Source: Rhexocercosporidium sp. MPI-PUGE-AT-0058
Taxonomy: Eukaryota; Ascomycota; Leotiomycetes; Helotiales
DNA length: 64,000 nt
Direction of reading: 5' to 3'
NCBI GenBank assembly: GCA_020746875.1
Contig: JAGTJL010000020.1
Span: 682,001 to 746,000 of the forward strand
Numbering within the stretch: the first letter of the stretch is position 1; every line of letters begins with the position of its first letter. A program made the translations under genes and the position numbers. This document shows positions 1 through 11,319 of the stretch, in pieces. The notes under the pieces were generated by a model. It worked only from the letters and a program-made list of their open reading frames with translations, searched no databases and had not been told where the DNA came from.

Positions 1-1187
1 CCTCCTCATCCTCGTCAACTCCCGAAGACCAAGCACGCGCACAACACAACATCCAAGCCACCCAGAATATACACAGTCTCCGCTCAGCTGCTGATACCAG
101 TTCAACTACAGGTGCATCGACTTCAGCAGCAGCAGGCACACCCGCTCCTGACGCCGAAGATGGCCTCTTTAGGAAGATCTACTCGTCTCAAAAGACGGAT
201 AAGCTCCGCAAGAAACTCTTGTATACGGAGGGAGGCGATGTAAAGGTCCTGGAGGCGGATGTTAGTGCGAAGGAGGTGCTTGAGTATTTCGGGAAGACGT
301 TTGAGTTTTACAAGGAGGTTTTTGGGAGGGATGGCATTGATGATGCGAATTTGAAGATGATTGGTAGTTTGCACTTTGACGATGATCCTGGGCCACCTGG
401 AATGGATAACGCTTTCGTACGTATAGTTCCAACCCCCTTTCCCCAGCTTGAAAATCCGAGGACTTGATATTTCGGAAAATTAAAGCTAATCTATAAACAG
501 TGGGACGGCGACGAGATGGCCTTCGGCGATGGAGACGGCGAGATCTTCGGCTCCTTCACCAAGAACATCGACGTAATCGGCCATGAACTAACCCACGGCG
601 TTGTGCAATTCACAGCAAACCTCAAATACGAGATCCAATCCGGGGCTCTGAACGAATCAATGGCCGACGTCTTCGGCACAATGATCAAGCAATACTTCTA
701 TCCCTCCGGAAAGCAACTCGCCGCCGACGCAGACTGGTTGATCGGAGAAGGTATATTCCTACCAGCCATCACGAACGCGAAGGCACTCCGCTCGATGAAA
801 GCCCCTGGAACGGCATACAACAACCCTAAAGTCGGAAAGGATCGCCAGCCATCCACTATGGCTGGGTATGCGAAATTGCCTAATACTGATGCGGGTGATT
901 ATGGAGGAGTGCACATTAACTCGGGCATCCCAAATCATGCGTTTTATCTGGCGAGCGTGGCGCTGGGTGGGTATTCGTGGGAGAAGGCGGGGAAGGTTTG
1001 GTATGCTGCTTTGTGTGATGAGAAGCTGAAGGGGATTGATACGGGGACTGCGTTTAAAGTTTTTGCGGATTTGACGGTCGAGTATGCGAAGAGTCTCTTT
1101 GATGCGGATACGGAGGAGAAGATTAAGAAGGCGTGGGTTGATGTTGGGGTTTTGGAGGCGGCTAAAGAGCCGAAGGATGAGGTTTAG
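1..1187 (+). CDS. M4 (thermolysin/protealysin-like) zinc metalloprotease, 5' end outside window
   Basis: Reads join(3..416, 501..1187); the frame is open at the window edge, so the N-terminus is missing. The intron 417-500 is GT-AG and phase 0 and joins NAF to WDGDEM, a conserved M4 stretch. Zinc ligands are visible: HELTH (His codons 582-584 and 594-596) and the Glu of GALNESMADVFG (654-656). GGVHINSGIPNHAFYL contains the transition-state His (936-938). The stretch before the catalytic domain is low-complexity Ser/Thr/Ala, and no long propeptide is visible, which resembles the short protealysin subgroup. It should hydrolyse peptide bonds. Whether it is secreted cannot be told without the N-terminus. 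M4 enzymes are mainly bacterial, so horizontal origin is possible but not shown here. Confidence 0.93.
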
Positions 1188-1693
1188 GTTAGTGTGAGGC
1201 GGAGAGTTGGTGCTGGTTAAGGGATTGTGGGTTGGGAGTTCGATATCGGGAGTCTCCTTTGGTTAGTGATTCACGAGGGATGGTCGGTCGGCTGATTTTG
1301 CACCATAAGTAAACAATGTCAACATAGTTATTCGCTAAAATTCTTTTGATCCCAATCACCCTAACAAAACGTGATTGTCAGCCGAGCTCAACGTTTCTGA
1401 ATAGACACTGGCTCGAGACAGACATTAAAGCAACTGTTAGGCGTTCGGGTGATTCCAACTCCTACAGACCATCTGTATATACCAAGTCGGCTCTCCTCTT
1501 TCCCGAAACAAGTTCTATCATCCTCACATCCATCTCCACATCCATCCACCACCTACCCAACACACCATAGGTCAGCAAATCTCTCTCCTCATACCCACAA
1601 CAGAGAGAAAATCATCGCGAAAGTCTCATATAACTAATTCCAATCCATCCTCATCCCAGATTCTACATAACATCCAAACCGCATCCCAAAACA
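1188..1693. other. Intergenic, nothing recognised
   Basis: This is the 3' flank of the metalloprotease and the 5' flank of the next tentative gene. The stretch 1500-1690 is C/T- and CCA-rich, like fungal 5' leader sequence. No RNA gene or repeat was seen. Confidence 0.4.
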
Positions 1694-2807
1694 ATGTTCA
1701 GCCAGCATTCCTTCGCTCCTAAAATCCCCGAAGGTTACCACTTGGCTGGAATCACTGTCTCAACCAGTCCGCCAAGCACCAGCTCAATCTTGCGGGGAAG
1801 ACGTCCAGCCATGCGCGTTTCTTCACCTAGTGATTCCATCGGAACAGGTCCGTCCATTCGAACTGCGTTGGAGGACTCAACTAAACCCTATCCACTTGCC
1901 CAGGACACGTCGAATAGGTTCGTGAGAGCGGGACTGTCCATTCGAGATTCATCGTACGAGCCATGCGACGAACGAAGATCAGGATTAGAGAGATCGGAGG
2001 GAAGCGTTAAAGAGGGTGGGGCGAAGGGAAAATGGAAGAGGGAAGAGAAAAGAGATTGATAAGTCATGTGAGAGGAAGGAAGAACCCTCTGAAGCTTCGA
2101 ATCGTCCAGACTGTCCGCACTGTGGAGAAACAATGGTATCCAATCCACCACCACGCAAAAAGCGAGCCAAAATCACCAACCACCTAACGACCACCGATCG
2201 CCGGAGCTCAGACCCCTCACTCGCTCAAAACGATGTGACCGTCATCCTATTTCCCATGGGGTCCGGCTTACAGCTGGATTAGTCACGTCTGCAGCTTCAC
2301 ACAGAGTAGCGTCTCTGCTTCTTCCCTCGAGTCGGATGAGTATTGCGACGTTTGCGGGAAGCTGAATCGAGAACGGTGGGAAACCGTGTGCGATATGACT
2401 GCCAATGATCTAAAAGAAGTACTGTATCTATTTGGAAAAGACAGAAAACATTCTGCAGCACTCGTGGCCGCTAGGAAGAAACAGGATAGAGCCGCGGCTC
2501 ATGCCGCGAAGAAGGAGGCTGAAATGCAGTACAGTCAGAGACGAGAAGAGTTCGCCGGAGAGGGCACAGAATAGAACGAGTAGTCCGGCCAGAAGCACAA
2601 AGTGCTCGCTGGGAGGAAGAAAGGCCAAAAGAAGTAGAATTGAACAATGAGTCATTGAAGCAGATTCGCAAGGGTGACCTTCGCCACAAAGCCCTTTGGG
2701 ACAATAGTGCCGAAGCCAACGCTGAGCTACGTCGGAAGTACGCTGGTATGCGGATCTGGAAAACCGTGAGGAGAGAAGATTTTTCAAGATTTTCTGAAAC
2801 AGTTTAG
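1694..2807 (+). CDS. Uncharacterised protein with two CxxC pairs; tentative four-exon model or decayed gene
   Basis: The protein family is not recognised. Coding-like sequence runs through frames that do not connect directly. One consistent model is join(1694..2005, 2064..2234, 2305..2528, 2570..2807), giving 314 codons. Introns would be 58, 70 and 41 bp with GT-AG ends; the last is shorter than normal. Visible traits are a Ser/Arg-rich N-terminus, CPHCGE and CDVCGK pairs that could form a zinc ribbon, a basic RKKRAK patch, and a charged, probably helical C-terminal part rich in Glu, Lys and Arg. The ATG follows an A-rich CAAAACA context. If the 41-bp intron is not real, the gene is frameshifted and may be a pseudogene. 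Confidence 0.35.
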
Positions 2808-3502
2808 GGAATTGGAAGTAGAGTTCTCTGAGAGCTTGACGAAGTTGTTGGGTGGCTCTGGGAGGGGTTAGTTGCCTGGTGAGCGTTGGATCTTTTCAAA
2901 CTTTGACAATTAGATTAAGAGGGCATGCTTTTTGATAATAGGATTTCGTTGAACTTTTAATGATGCAATGTGTGAGACAAGCAAGCATATGGGATTAATC
3001 ATGAAAGTATCGCGAAATGAGGCAGACGCTAAGGGGCGCACCCAGACACTGGTCTAAAAGGCCATGTGTCTTCATCAACGACAACTTCACGTTGAGAAAT
3101 CCGATGGTAATTAAGTCCATGTTTCAATACACGATTCAGTCAACGTACGTTCCAGCTTTATTGTTTTGCCACATAGTCAATAGTGTTTGTTTACTCTTCT
3201 CGCTAGGAGCAAAGCTCCTGAGCCCCTAAATCAGCCACAATGCCCTGTAAATTAAGCGAGCGACCTCCCCAGCCTCAAAACAATACATGGACACGACACT
3301 CCACCTAGAATCAAGGAGAAATCACGATTTATTCTGAGAGACGCATTAGTTTATGGCACAAAATGACTCTTCCAACTGTTCGTTTTATCATTTTCGAACG
3401 TGATGCTGCCAGAAACCTATCCCATACACGTGTACTGTAGCATACAAAACTGACAACCAAGAACAGACACATCGCACCAAGGAAGCTGAGTACCCTTATA
3501 GA
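2808..3502. other. Intergenic, nothing recognised
   Basis: No coding signal, RNA gene or clear repeat was seen. Short open frames here look random in composition. Confidence 0.4.
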
Positions 3503-4199
3503 TCAAGTACGCCAAATAACAATCCGTCGAGCTCCTGGAGACATAAAGTCAACTCCCCAAGGAAACCCATTCGTCATTACGCTCGCCCCCATCGCTGAAT
3601 CCCTCCTCGAATTTGTCGCATGACTTCGACCAAGCCCTGAATCCTCCGACCAACGCAAACTCTGCGCCATCATCTGCGTCCCCAAGTTGTTAGCAAATTA
3701 CATACCTGCAGCAGAAAAGAGACAGAGGGTGTCTGCTTCACAGAAACCTCAATCGAGGATACATTCTGCTTTGCGTACAAAAAGGATGCGCAAGTTGCCA
3801 GAAGCGCCAATCATGGAACTCAGTTAGTCACCCTTATGGCGCACTGCCGCGGTACGGTAAAACTGCAACAGCATATCACGGATTGTTCCAAGGCCGCGTT
3901 TGTAGGGTGACCCCGCGCTGTCGCAATCTCTCTCTGCAGCCTCTGGAGCTTGATCAGCTGCTGAGGTTTGGCCATCTGGGCAAAGAAGAACGAACTCTCC
4001 TGTGGCCTAGTTTCATCCCAATAGCCTCCCTATCCAAGCTTATATCAGCAGCGGCACACAGAGGGGCTTCAGGGTGGAGCCCTTACATGTCTCTTTCAGT
4101 GATGTCCTTCAGTACCTCCCAGGTCTCGAAGCCTGCCTCAAACAGTTGGCTCCAGTAACACGTAATTCCCAGATAAGCGAGCACGAATTGAAGATCCAT
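3503..4199 (-). pseudogene. SAM-domain protein locus, probably decayed
   Basis: On the minus strand an ATG at 4199 opens exon 1 (4087-4199), which reads LAYLGITCYWSQLFEAGFET then WEVLKDITERD. A 48-bp GT-AG intron (4039-4086) joins it to AIGMKLGHRR and, further on, LQREIATARGHPTN. This is the pattern of fungal SAM domains, which mediate protein-protein or RNA binding: a five-helix fold ending in a conserved LGHRRKLQ helix. After LGHRR the frame hits a stop unless a 35-bp intron is assumed, which is too short to be normal. Downstream, after a possible intron, an open stretch ends at 3503. The domain call rests on the motif. The gene is either decayed or has introns I could not place. Confidence 0.45.
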
Positions 4200-5309
4200 C
4201 TTCCGTGATTACTGAATCAACGGGTCGAAAGACCGATGGTGGATGGAGATCGTGGTGAAATAGACAGATAGGGATTCATTTCGCGCAAAACGAGGCAGAA
4301 CTTGTTCAAGATGGCACAAACTTCAAAAACGGAGCTGACCTCCGGTATTTGAGGGTACCGACGCAGCCATCAGAACACGACCCGCGATCGATGATAAGAT
4401 CAGTCTAACTGCAGCTTTGCAATCTGAACGCCATGCCTCACGCTCTACGCCGAGACGTCCATGGGTCGTCAGATCGGCGGAGCTGTGGATCGAAAATACC
4501 CAGTCCACTCCCAGCCTGTAAGCATCGAGGGATGCAGCCCTTTAAAATGACCGTACGGGATGAAAATTTGAGTTTTCGTTGAAAACGCGAGATTTTTCGA
4601 TTTACGGGACCGCAGAGGTGGGAACGGGGTCGGTATATAAAGATTCAAAGGCGATTGCGGCGCCATTTTTTAGGAACAGGTTTCGCGGAAGTGATGATGA
4701 AATTATGCATGGGGGAGGGCCGTAAGCGTTTCATCTTCTGTGGAGATAGCTAGAAGTAGATACCTCCATGGTTCGTGGAAGTGGTTTGATTGGATATTCA
4801 GAGCGTCTAATATGCGTATATTGACAGACGATTGTCCAAGCTTAGATTGGGAGTCCAATGGAGGAGGTTCGCCTAAGGGCATGATAGAATCTAGATCGCG
4901 CCTTTTCTAGCGTCCAGCTGAATGAAGCTTAGCCGGTGGACGGAGCATCCATGACATGATATTTACGGTTAGGTGCCCAATGACAAATTTTGTACCAAGT
5001 TGAGGGCTTTTGGCGGCGTTGAGATCTTACGGTATTGCCAAGAGTGATCCAGGAAGATCTTCATAGCGAGCTAATCGTGTATAAAAGCTTAAACTATATC
5101 TCTGAATATTTGAGATGATGGCCGAAAAACATCCAAGCTCTTGGCGTGTGAAACAGAGGATAGGGTTGATTAGAATCATATTCTGTGAAAAGTCCCCCAA
5201 ATATACAGATAGAATCTTGGAACCCTGCCAAGTCTTTGCCCTTAGAATACTACTTCGATCTCTACAGAATCTGGACGCTACCTGTATCAGCTCTAGGATT
5301 TCCTAAAAT
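4200..5309. other. Intergenic, nothing recognised
   Basis: The flanks are upstream of the SAM locus and downstream of the HET remnant. Scattered short open frames lack family motifs. No repeat or RNA gene was seen. Confidence 0.35.
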
Positions 5310-6584
5310 TCACAGAGGCTCGCTCATCTCTAAAGACAAAACAACGCCTTTGGTTTCTAAATGGAAGAAATATCTCTTGTTCCAGCAAAAGTCGCATGAC
5401 AAGCATTTCCAGCCCAAAAGCAAGCAATTCGATGATCCACCAGGTCGATTCCATAGGCTGAAGAGCTTGCACAGATCGCTGAGTGCAGAAAAGTCCAAGT
5501 ATAAGCAGTTCTTTGACATGATGGTTTCGTTCGAGATTCCGTCCACTTCCCCGTGATGAAGTCCATCGGTATCCATGAACTTAGATCTTAACTCGCTAGA
5601 TGCTGGTCCGAGATTCTGAGTAATTCCAACAAGATACAGACGACCTTGTGATTGACGAAGGAGTATGCCAGTCTCACGGTGGACTTTGCACACCCAGTAG
5701 CCATGAAACTCGTCATCGGGAAGCATCTTCGAGCATTCCAGCGTGGTATAATGTTGCTTGCCAGACCGGAAATCGTGAAATGAGCGTACCCCGTCTAGGT
5801 CTTCAACACAAGTAAAGTCTACGTGAACCGGGCGTCGCCGCAAACAAGCCATCATTGTGATCGACCTTTCTTGCGGACTCTCGAAGACCTCGCAAAATGA
5901 AACCCCGCCTATCGAGGACTGGTCTCCAAGCTCTTCAACTTTGAAAGCATCAATTATCTCTTTTACAATCGTAAAGAGCTCAATGCTACCGAAATTTTTG
6001 AGATTGATACGGTGGACACTGTGTAATGATAGATAGTGCTGAAGCAGCGTACGACAGACGTCTGTTGGAGATCGCTGGTAGTCGACGATAATTTTGTCCC
6101 TGCAGCACTGAGAGCACATGCCAATGAGGCCGAAAATCTTGTCTCGTACGTCTACACAGAGTCCACATTTATACATCTGGACCAGCTCGAACAAGGCGTA
6201 AAGTTCATGGTCGATGGTTTGTCGAGCGGCTCGCTGCTGTAAAACTTTGAAGGGGACGGTCGCTGCCAGATCTCCCACCAGCTTGTTAGATCTAGTCATT
6301 TGCGAATAGTAGTTGAGTCTTGGGTTGTTGCCACTGGATTGTTTCGCATTCGTCAACTGATCATATATTTGCTCTAGAGTTTCCCACTTTAACTGTAGTC
6401 GACCGGTATGAATAGTGATGCGAGAAGCGAGGACTAGCTCTTGAATGATCCATAACCGATTCCAATACGTCTTTTGACAAAACGACAGGAGGGCAGACCA
6501 TCCGGGGTATTGATATGTGACTGGGATATTCGGACGGCTTGCTGTCGCAGCTATCAAAGACGGAAGGGAAAACAGGGCAGGCAA
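5310..6584 (-). pseudogene. HET-domain protein lacking its N-terminal part
   Basis: About 424 open codons on the minus strand. YWNRLWIIQELVLA near the N-terminal end is the typical third conserved block of HET proteins, which trigger cell death on contact between incompatible fungal strains. DVRDKIFGLIGM is another familiar block (the 'D.RDK.FALLGL' type). The first two HET blocks (the 'ALSYVWG' and 'WIDA.CINQ' types) are absent. The open frame begins after a TGA near 6620 and has no ATG before the RLWIIQE block. Some 150-200 N-terminal residues therefore seem missing, unless an upstream exon was overlooked. A further open stretch without Met lies on the same strand at about 6770-7115 but shows no HET motif. 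The body itself has no stop. Confidence 0.6.
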
Positions 6585-7793
6585 GAATTTAGCAATGCCG
6601 GATTTCTTAGCAAGCGAGACTCAAGGTTGCACCTGAATACCGGGCGTATCAGTTGTTCCTGGTGTCTCTAAGAGTCTCTTATCGCATGCACGACTAATGA
6701 AACAATAAACCCACGAGGATCATTCCTAGCAATTTCCAGAAACCTTCAATAGAAACACGGATCGTGAGCTCAGCTGTCTCTGATGACCCGCACCGCCCAG
6801 ATCTGATTGGATCCAAGGACCAAGGGAGCTAGAAGCAGCTCCAGAATATTACACTCTACAAGAGTCTCTATTTCGTCCAGATACATAAGCCTACCAAGGC
6901 AACACCCGCAAAAAGAATCAGAACAAAATCTGCAGCCTCGGACGAATAATGGCCGGTCACTAAGCCCGTGACAAGCGAGCGAACTGATCTCCAGTGGGCT
7001 GACAAGGATTTTGACAATCCCAGACCTAGGGAGAGCAGGGTTCAGAATTCCTGCCGAGCCACTTCGCAGCTTTTCATCCAGAATTCCAGTTTTCTCCTCG
7101 ATAACCGGATTTAAGAAGTAGTGGTAGAACTTAATATTCCGTTTGCAGATAAATCTGAGGCAAGTCCAACGGCTAGCTGCTTCTTGCCAAACTTAATCGT
7201 GCATTTCGACGCCTCTGCTCGATAACCGCTGCAGCAGACGGCACGGCATGCTCTAATGCACGACAACACCGCTTTGACCCACCCTCCGGCCTATCTCAGG
7301 TCGTTTCAATTTCTAAACTTGATGTTGGGACGGGCTACATTGTGCCTAGTTCCTAGATACCCGGTTGGTGATGCCCTCCAATGACGTACTAGACTCTCCC
7401 AAGTAACCCGACATGTGTTACTCCTCCAAATGTCGTCTAGAGTTTACAGTATTTCGACCCAAGTGCAAGAAGCATGTTCTTTCCGATGGATGCAATGGAA
7501 ACCAGTCCCCACGAATGTCCCGACCTTAGACTCGATCCAAGGGCGAGACTTCTCCGCAAGTGGGAAAGCCCTCACGGAGTAGTGATGGTTTCCCCTGCAG
7601 ACGCCCCACTCCACTCCAACCTGCATCAAGGATATTGATGGCAGATCTTTGGATTTCGATATCGATTGGTAAAGTCTAGTGGCTGCCTAACGATGGGGGT
7701 TAGCTTTGAGATATACCCCTCTGCTCCCCCTCCATTTTCTCTGTGTCGCCTACTCCTTTCTGTGCGTCGCAAAGGCCTTCAAGTAATCTCGCC
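6585..7793. other. Intergenic region, promoter side of the RGS-LOV gene
   Basis: At about 6770-7115 the minus strand has roughly 115 open codons without Met; I could not assign a family. Around 7631-7668, about 130-160 bp before the photoreceptor ATG, lie GATA, GATC and the palindrome TCGATATCGA. These resemble binding sites of GATA-type factors, which include the white-collar light regulators. Confidence 0.3.
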
Positions 7794-9734
7794 ATGACTT
7801 ATTCTTCAGTCCCAGGGAACGCTGAATCCATTGACCAAGTCATCCAGAGTAGCCACTCCTTATCTCAGGTCCCCCGCGACAGCATCAATAAGACTGCCCC
7901 CTTACCTCCTCTATCCCCTATTCAAGCCCAACGACGAGAGCAAGAAACACCGAACATAAGAACGACTACGTACGAGGAACGTCGTATAGCAAGTCGAGGT
8001 GGAGACAATGGGAAATCCAGAAGCACAAGAGAGAGCGAATCGGGCAGCAGTAGGAGTGGAGGCACGATGAGTGCTGCAGGGTCTGCGAATGGGAATATGA
8101 CAGACTTCTTCAGTTCGGAAGTTTTTAATATCGTGTTGCACAATCCAACAACTGCGCATCGGTTCTTGCGTTTCTGCCAGAGTCGTGCTTGTGGCGAAAA
8201 CATTGAATTCTTGCAGAAGGTACGGACGAGCACATCCTCGGTTCTGTCAAGACATTGAATTTAGCGAGAGACACCTCCCGATCGATTGTTCCAACAACCT
8301 TGTCTGGAAATTTAGGGCGAATCATGTGCTGATTTCTTTCCACAGGTTGACAAGTACAATCGTCTTCTAGATGAACTAACGCAATTACTGGGATCCATTC
8401 ACTCCACGTACACATCGGCAGACGCTCCGCGCCAAATCAACATCTCACATTCTCAAATCAAACACGTCTCTGCAGATATAAAGCAGGCAACAAACCTCAC
8501 ACTACCTGCCCTGGAATCTATTTTCACAGATGCTCAGCACCACGTGGAGAAACTTCTTGCCAGTGATATTTATCCAAGATTTGTCAAACATCAGGTCACC
8601 ACACAAGCTTCGCTGGCATTGGCAGACCACAGGGAGAAGTTCCAGGGCCTGGGCGACTGCTTTTGTCTGACAGATCCAAGTATCGCAGATAATCCGATTC
8701 TCTTTGCCTCTGATGGCTTCGTTTCTGTAACTGGGTACTCCCGCAAGGACATCATTCCGCGAAACTGTCGTTTCCTCCAAGGCGATCTGACAGACAAGGA
8801 CGCTACCAGTCGACTTCGGACCTCTATTCGTGAGTGTGAGGAGACGGTGGAGCTACTTCTGAATTACCGCAAAAACGGCGATCCATTCTGGAATCTGCTG
8901 TACGTGGCGCCATTATTTAATGAGAGAGGCGAAGTATGCTTCTTTCTGGGAGGGCAAATTAATTGCAGTACAACAATCCATTCCTGCAACGACATTCTTC
9001 GCGTGCTCAGTACCAACGACGACGAGATTGATAAACTCGATGAGGCAGCTCCAGGAAAATCCAAACCACCAAGCATTCGAAGTCGCGATGGCAGTACTCG
9101 GGGATCAAAACCACGGAGTTCATTCTTCAAGAGCTGGCGAAAGTACAATGCTTCTGGACTACCTATGGCGAGCAAAGTAAAGGTGCGCGGCGAGGCTGGC
9201 ATGGAGCGCGAGATGATAACCCGTGTTGGAAAATTGAGCTTCAGGAATCAGGTTGAGGCTTTCTACACTGCATACTCCAAGGTTTGGCTGCCGTTCTGTC
9301 CCAGCAGTTTTAAGCTGACAAGTTTGCAGTATCTCGTAATGACCTGGAACGCGACGACGCAAATACTCACAGTACAATACTACTCACCAGGCGTAATTGA
9401 CTTGCTATGCCTTAACCTCCCGAATGGTGGGATTGCGCATATTTACAACAAGGACATCTTCAAGGTTTTCTCCGAATTTTCCATTTCGACCTCGTCGTCA
9501 GGCAACAAAGTATTCAAGCAGACGGTTCGAGATGCGTTGAAGGTGGGGCAGGCAGTCAGCGTAGAAACGGGTCTATTGACAGGGTTTGAAGAGAAGAAAG
9601 GGACGGGATGGTTTGGCGGTGAGAAGGAGGGAATGAAGAGGGTTGAGGAACGATATGTCACCCACTGGACTCCTTTGAAGGACCAGGAGGGAAGGGTAAA
9701 ATGGGTGGTGTTGACTATCGCGCCAAAGACGTAG
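7794..9734 (+). CDS. RGS-LOV blue-light photoreceptor (BcLOV4-type)
   Basis: Model join(7794..8219, 8346..9734), 604 residues, with one 126-bp GT-AG intron between EFLQK and VDKYNRLL. Residues about 1-100 are Ser/Arg-rich and disordered. An RGS-like domain follows (about 104-230, beginning DFFSSEVFNIVL). A LOV domain spans about 235-355, with PRNCRFLQG carrying the flavin-adduct Cys (about residue 283), YRKNGDPFWNLL and FFLGGQIN (FMN contacts). The C-terminal third has a basic patch and a domain of unknown function. In Botrytis BcLOV4 this architecture binds anionic membrane lipids when lit, and the RGS part would act on G-alpha proteins. All photochemical residues are present and the frame is clean. 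The upstream in-frame GTG at 7743 is not used; ATG 7794 is the first Met. Confidence 0.95.
8767..8767 (+). other. Photoactive cysteine codon of the LOV domain
   Basis: The TGT codon at 8766-8768 lies inside the NCRFLQ motif. In LOV domains this Cys forms the light-induced covalent adduct with FMN. Its presence predicts a working photocycle. Confidence 0.85.
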
Positions 9735-10555
9735 CGGTGTATATTACAGGGCTGGAGTTTGGGTTTTGTTCGGGTAGGGAATAGGGCAGCTTGGGAGTAC
9801 ACTGGCTGTATATAGATACCCGGATTGGTTGGCTGGTAATGTTTTATGCTGATGTGTTGTTATCTGACAGATGGGCCAAGGGATGTGTTTCTGTACGAAC
9901 AGGCATCTATAGATTAGCCAAGATAAGCGCACATCCTGCTATCGATTCGGGAACAATTGTGGCTTGTGGCAAGAAACAACGAGGTTTCGATGGCTCCTCT
10001 GGCGCTAAACCTCCCTGTCAGTGAAGTGTTCCCCACGATGATTCCAAACACCCCAGCCCAACGTTAAATCGCCAGGTCTCTTATCAGTCTATCAATTTGT
10101 CATTCGGTCCTCCCCTGTCATTGCTGGTTGAGGCACAGCCGCATCTTGGCCTGTTTGAATTGGGACTGACCAATGAAATGTTTGATAGCGATCCTTCGCT
10201 TCATCTAGGACGGGCTTGGCGCCGCTCGGTTACTTATGTCAAGGGGCTAGGATGCATACACGACAGTTGCAGAGACGAAGATGTATTCCATTGATACATT
10301 CAGAGAAAGCCACGACAGCTGTATTTAGAATGATGCCGAGATGCTTCTCGTTTCAGCGATTAAAGTCGTTGGAATCCATATCTCCAGATCTGGACATAGG
10401 GCTGAACCCCTCTCCCTTTCTGAATTGGCGCAACTGTATATATAACGAGCTTCATTCCCTTTCGTTCTATGGATCAGCAGCACTCCAAAGAACACTCTCA
10501 ATTTACTTCTCAATCATTTTTCAACACCAGAACTCTACCAAGTTAATCTACCACC
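9735..10555. other. Intergenic, nothing recognised
   Basis: This is the 3' flank of the photoreceptor gene and the promoter of the DUF1223 gene. The last 60 bases before ATG 10556 are AC- and TC-rich with CTACCACC just before the start, like fungal leaders. A TATATAACG at about 10437-10446 could be a TATA element. Confidence 0.35.
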
Positions 10556-11319
10556 ATGGCAGCCATCATCCGCAAAATCTTCCGCCGCAAGAAGAACATC
10601 CCCCTCGCCTGCGCCACATCGCTAGAGAACGAGCCCGATCACGTTCACACCGGAGCCTGCTTCATCGACATCCAGCCCCTCTCCATCGTTGAGCTCTTCC
10701 AGTCCCAAGCCTGCGTATCCTGCCCCCAACAACCCCCAAAATTCTTGAATCAACCATGATGAACCCGAATCTTCTCCTCCTGAGCTACGACGTCACGTAT
10801 TTCAATCACATGGGCTGGGAAGATACGTTCGGTGACAGTAGGTGGGATAAGCGCCAGCAAGCTTACCTGAGAAAGTGGGCTCGTACGACAAAATTCACGC
10901 CGCAAGTTATTGCGGATGGTGTTGCGGATGGAACCGGAGCTGAGAAAGGAGCCGTGGATGGGATGGTCGATGCTGCTCGAGGCTTGCGAACCAGTATGCC
11001 GTGGCATATCATTGTCGATACCAACGATGCAGAACTTCGCATTGACTCGGACGGCGAGGATGTTGGGCCATTTGACATTTATTTGGTGAATTACGATCCG
11101 AAGACAGTGGTTGTGAAGGTGGGCAAGGGTCCGAATAAAGGGAAGAAGATTAGTCACAAGAACCTGGTGAAGGATGTTATCAGAATTGGTGAGTGGAGTG
11201 GGGGAAATCTGACGATTGATTTGCCGGATATGAAGACGATGGTTGGGACGGGCTTGGAAACTGTCGCCATTGTTCAGGGGGCGAATGGCGGGCCCATTGT
11301 TGCTGCACAGAAGCTTTAG
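10556..11319 (+). pseudogene. DUF1223 thioredoxin-like protein with a -1 frameshift
   Basis: The ATG at 10556 starts a frame reading VELFQSQACVSCP, the CxxC block of the DUF1223 family. These are thioredoxin-fold proteins of uncertain function, found in bacteria and fungi. The frame then ends, while the next frame continues the family pattern without a gap: LLLLSYDVTYFNHMGWEDTF, then a Gln/Arg-rich helix, to a TAG at 11317. The switch falls on a run of five C (10723-10727). One extra C would restore a single frame of about 254 residues with no other defect. No intron fits. It is either a one-base assembly error or a recent loss-of-function deletion, since nothing else in the gene has decayed. 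Confidence 0.75.

Noticed and set aside
3883..4158. 91-codon plus-strand frame
   Set aside because: It lies antisense to the SAM-domain sequence on the minus strand, which explains its openness.
5115..5556. Overlapping plus-strand frames of 63-123 codons
   Set aside because: Mostly antisense to the HET body; no motif of their own.
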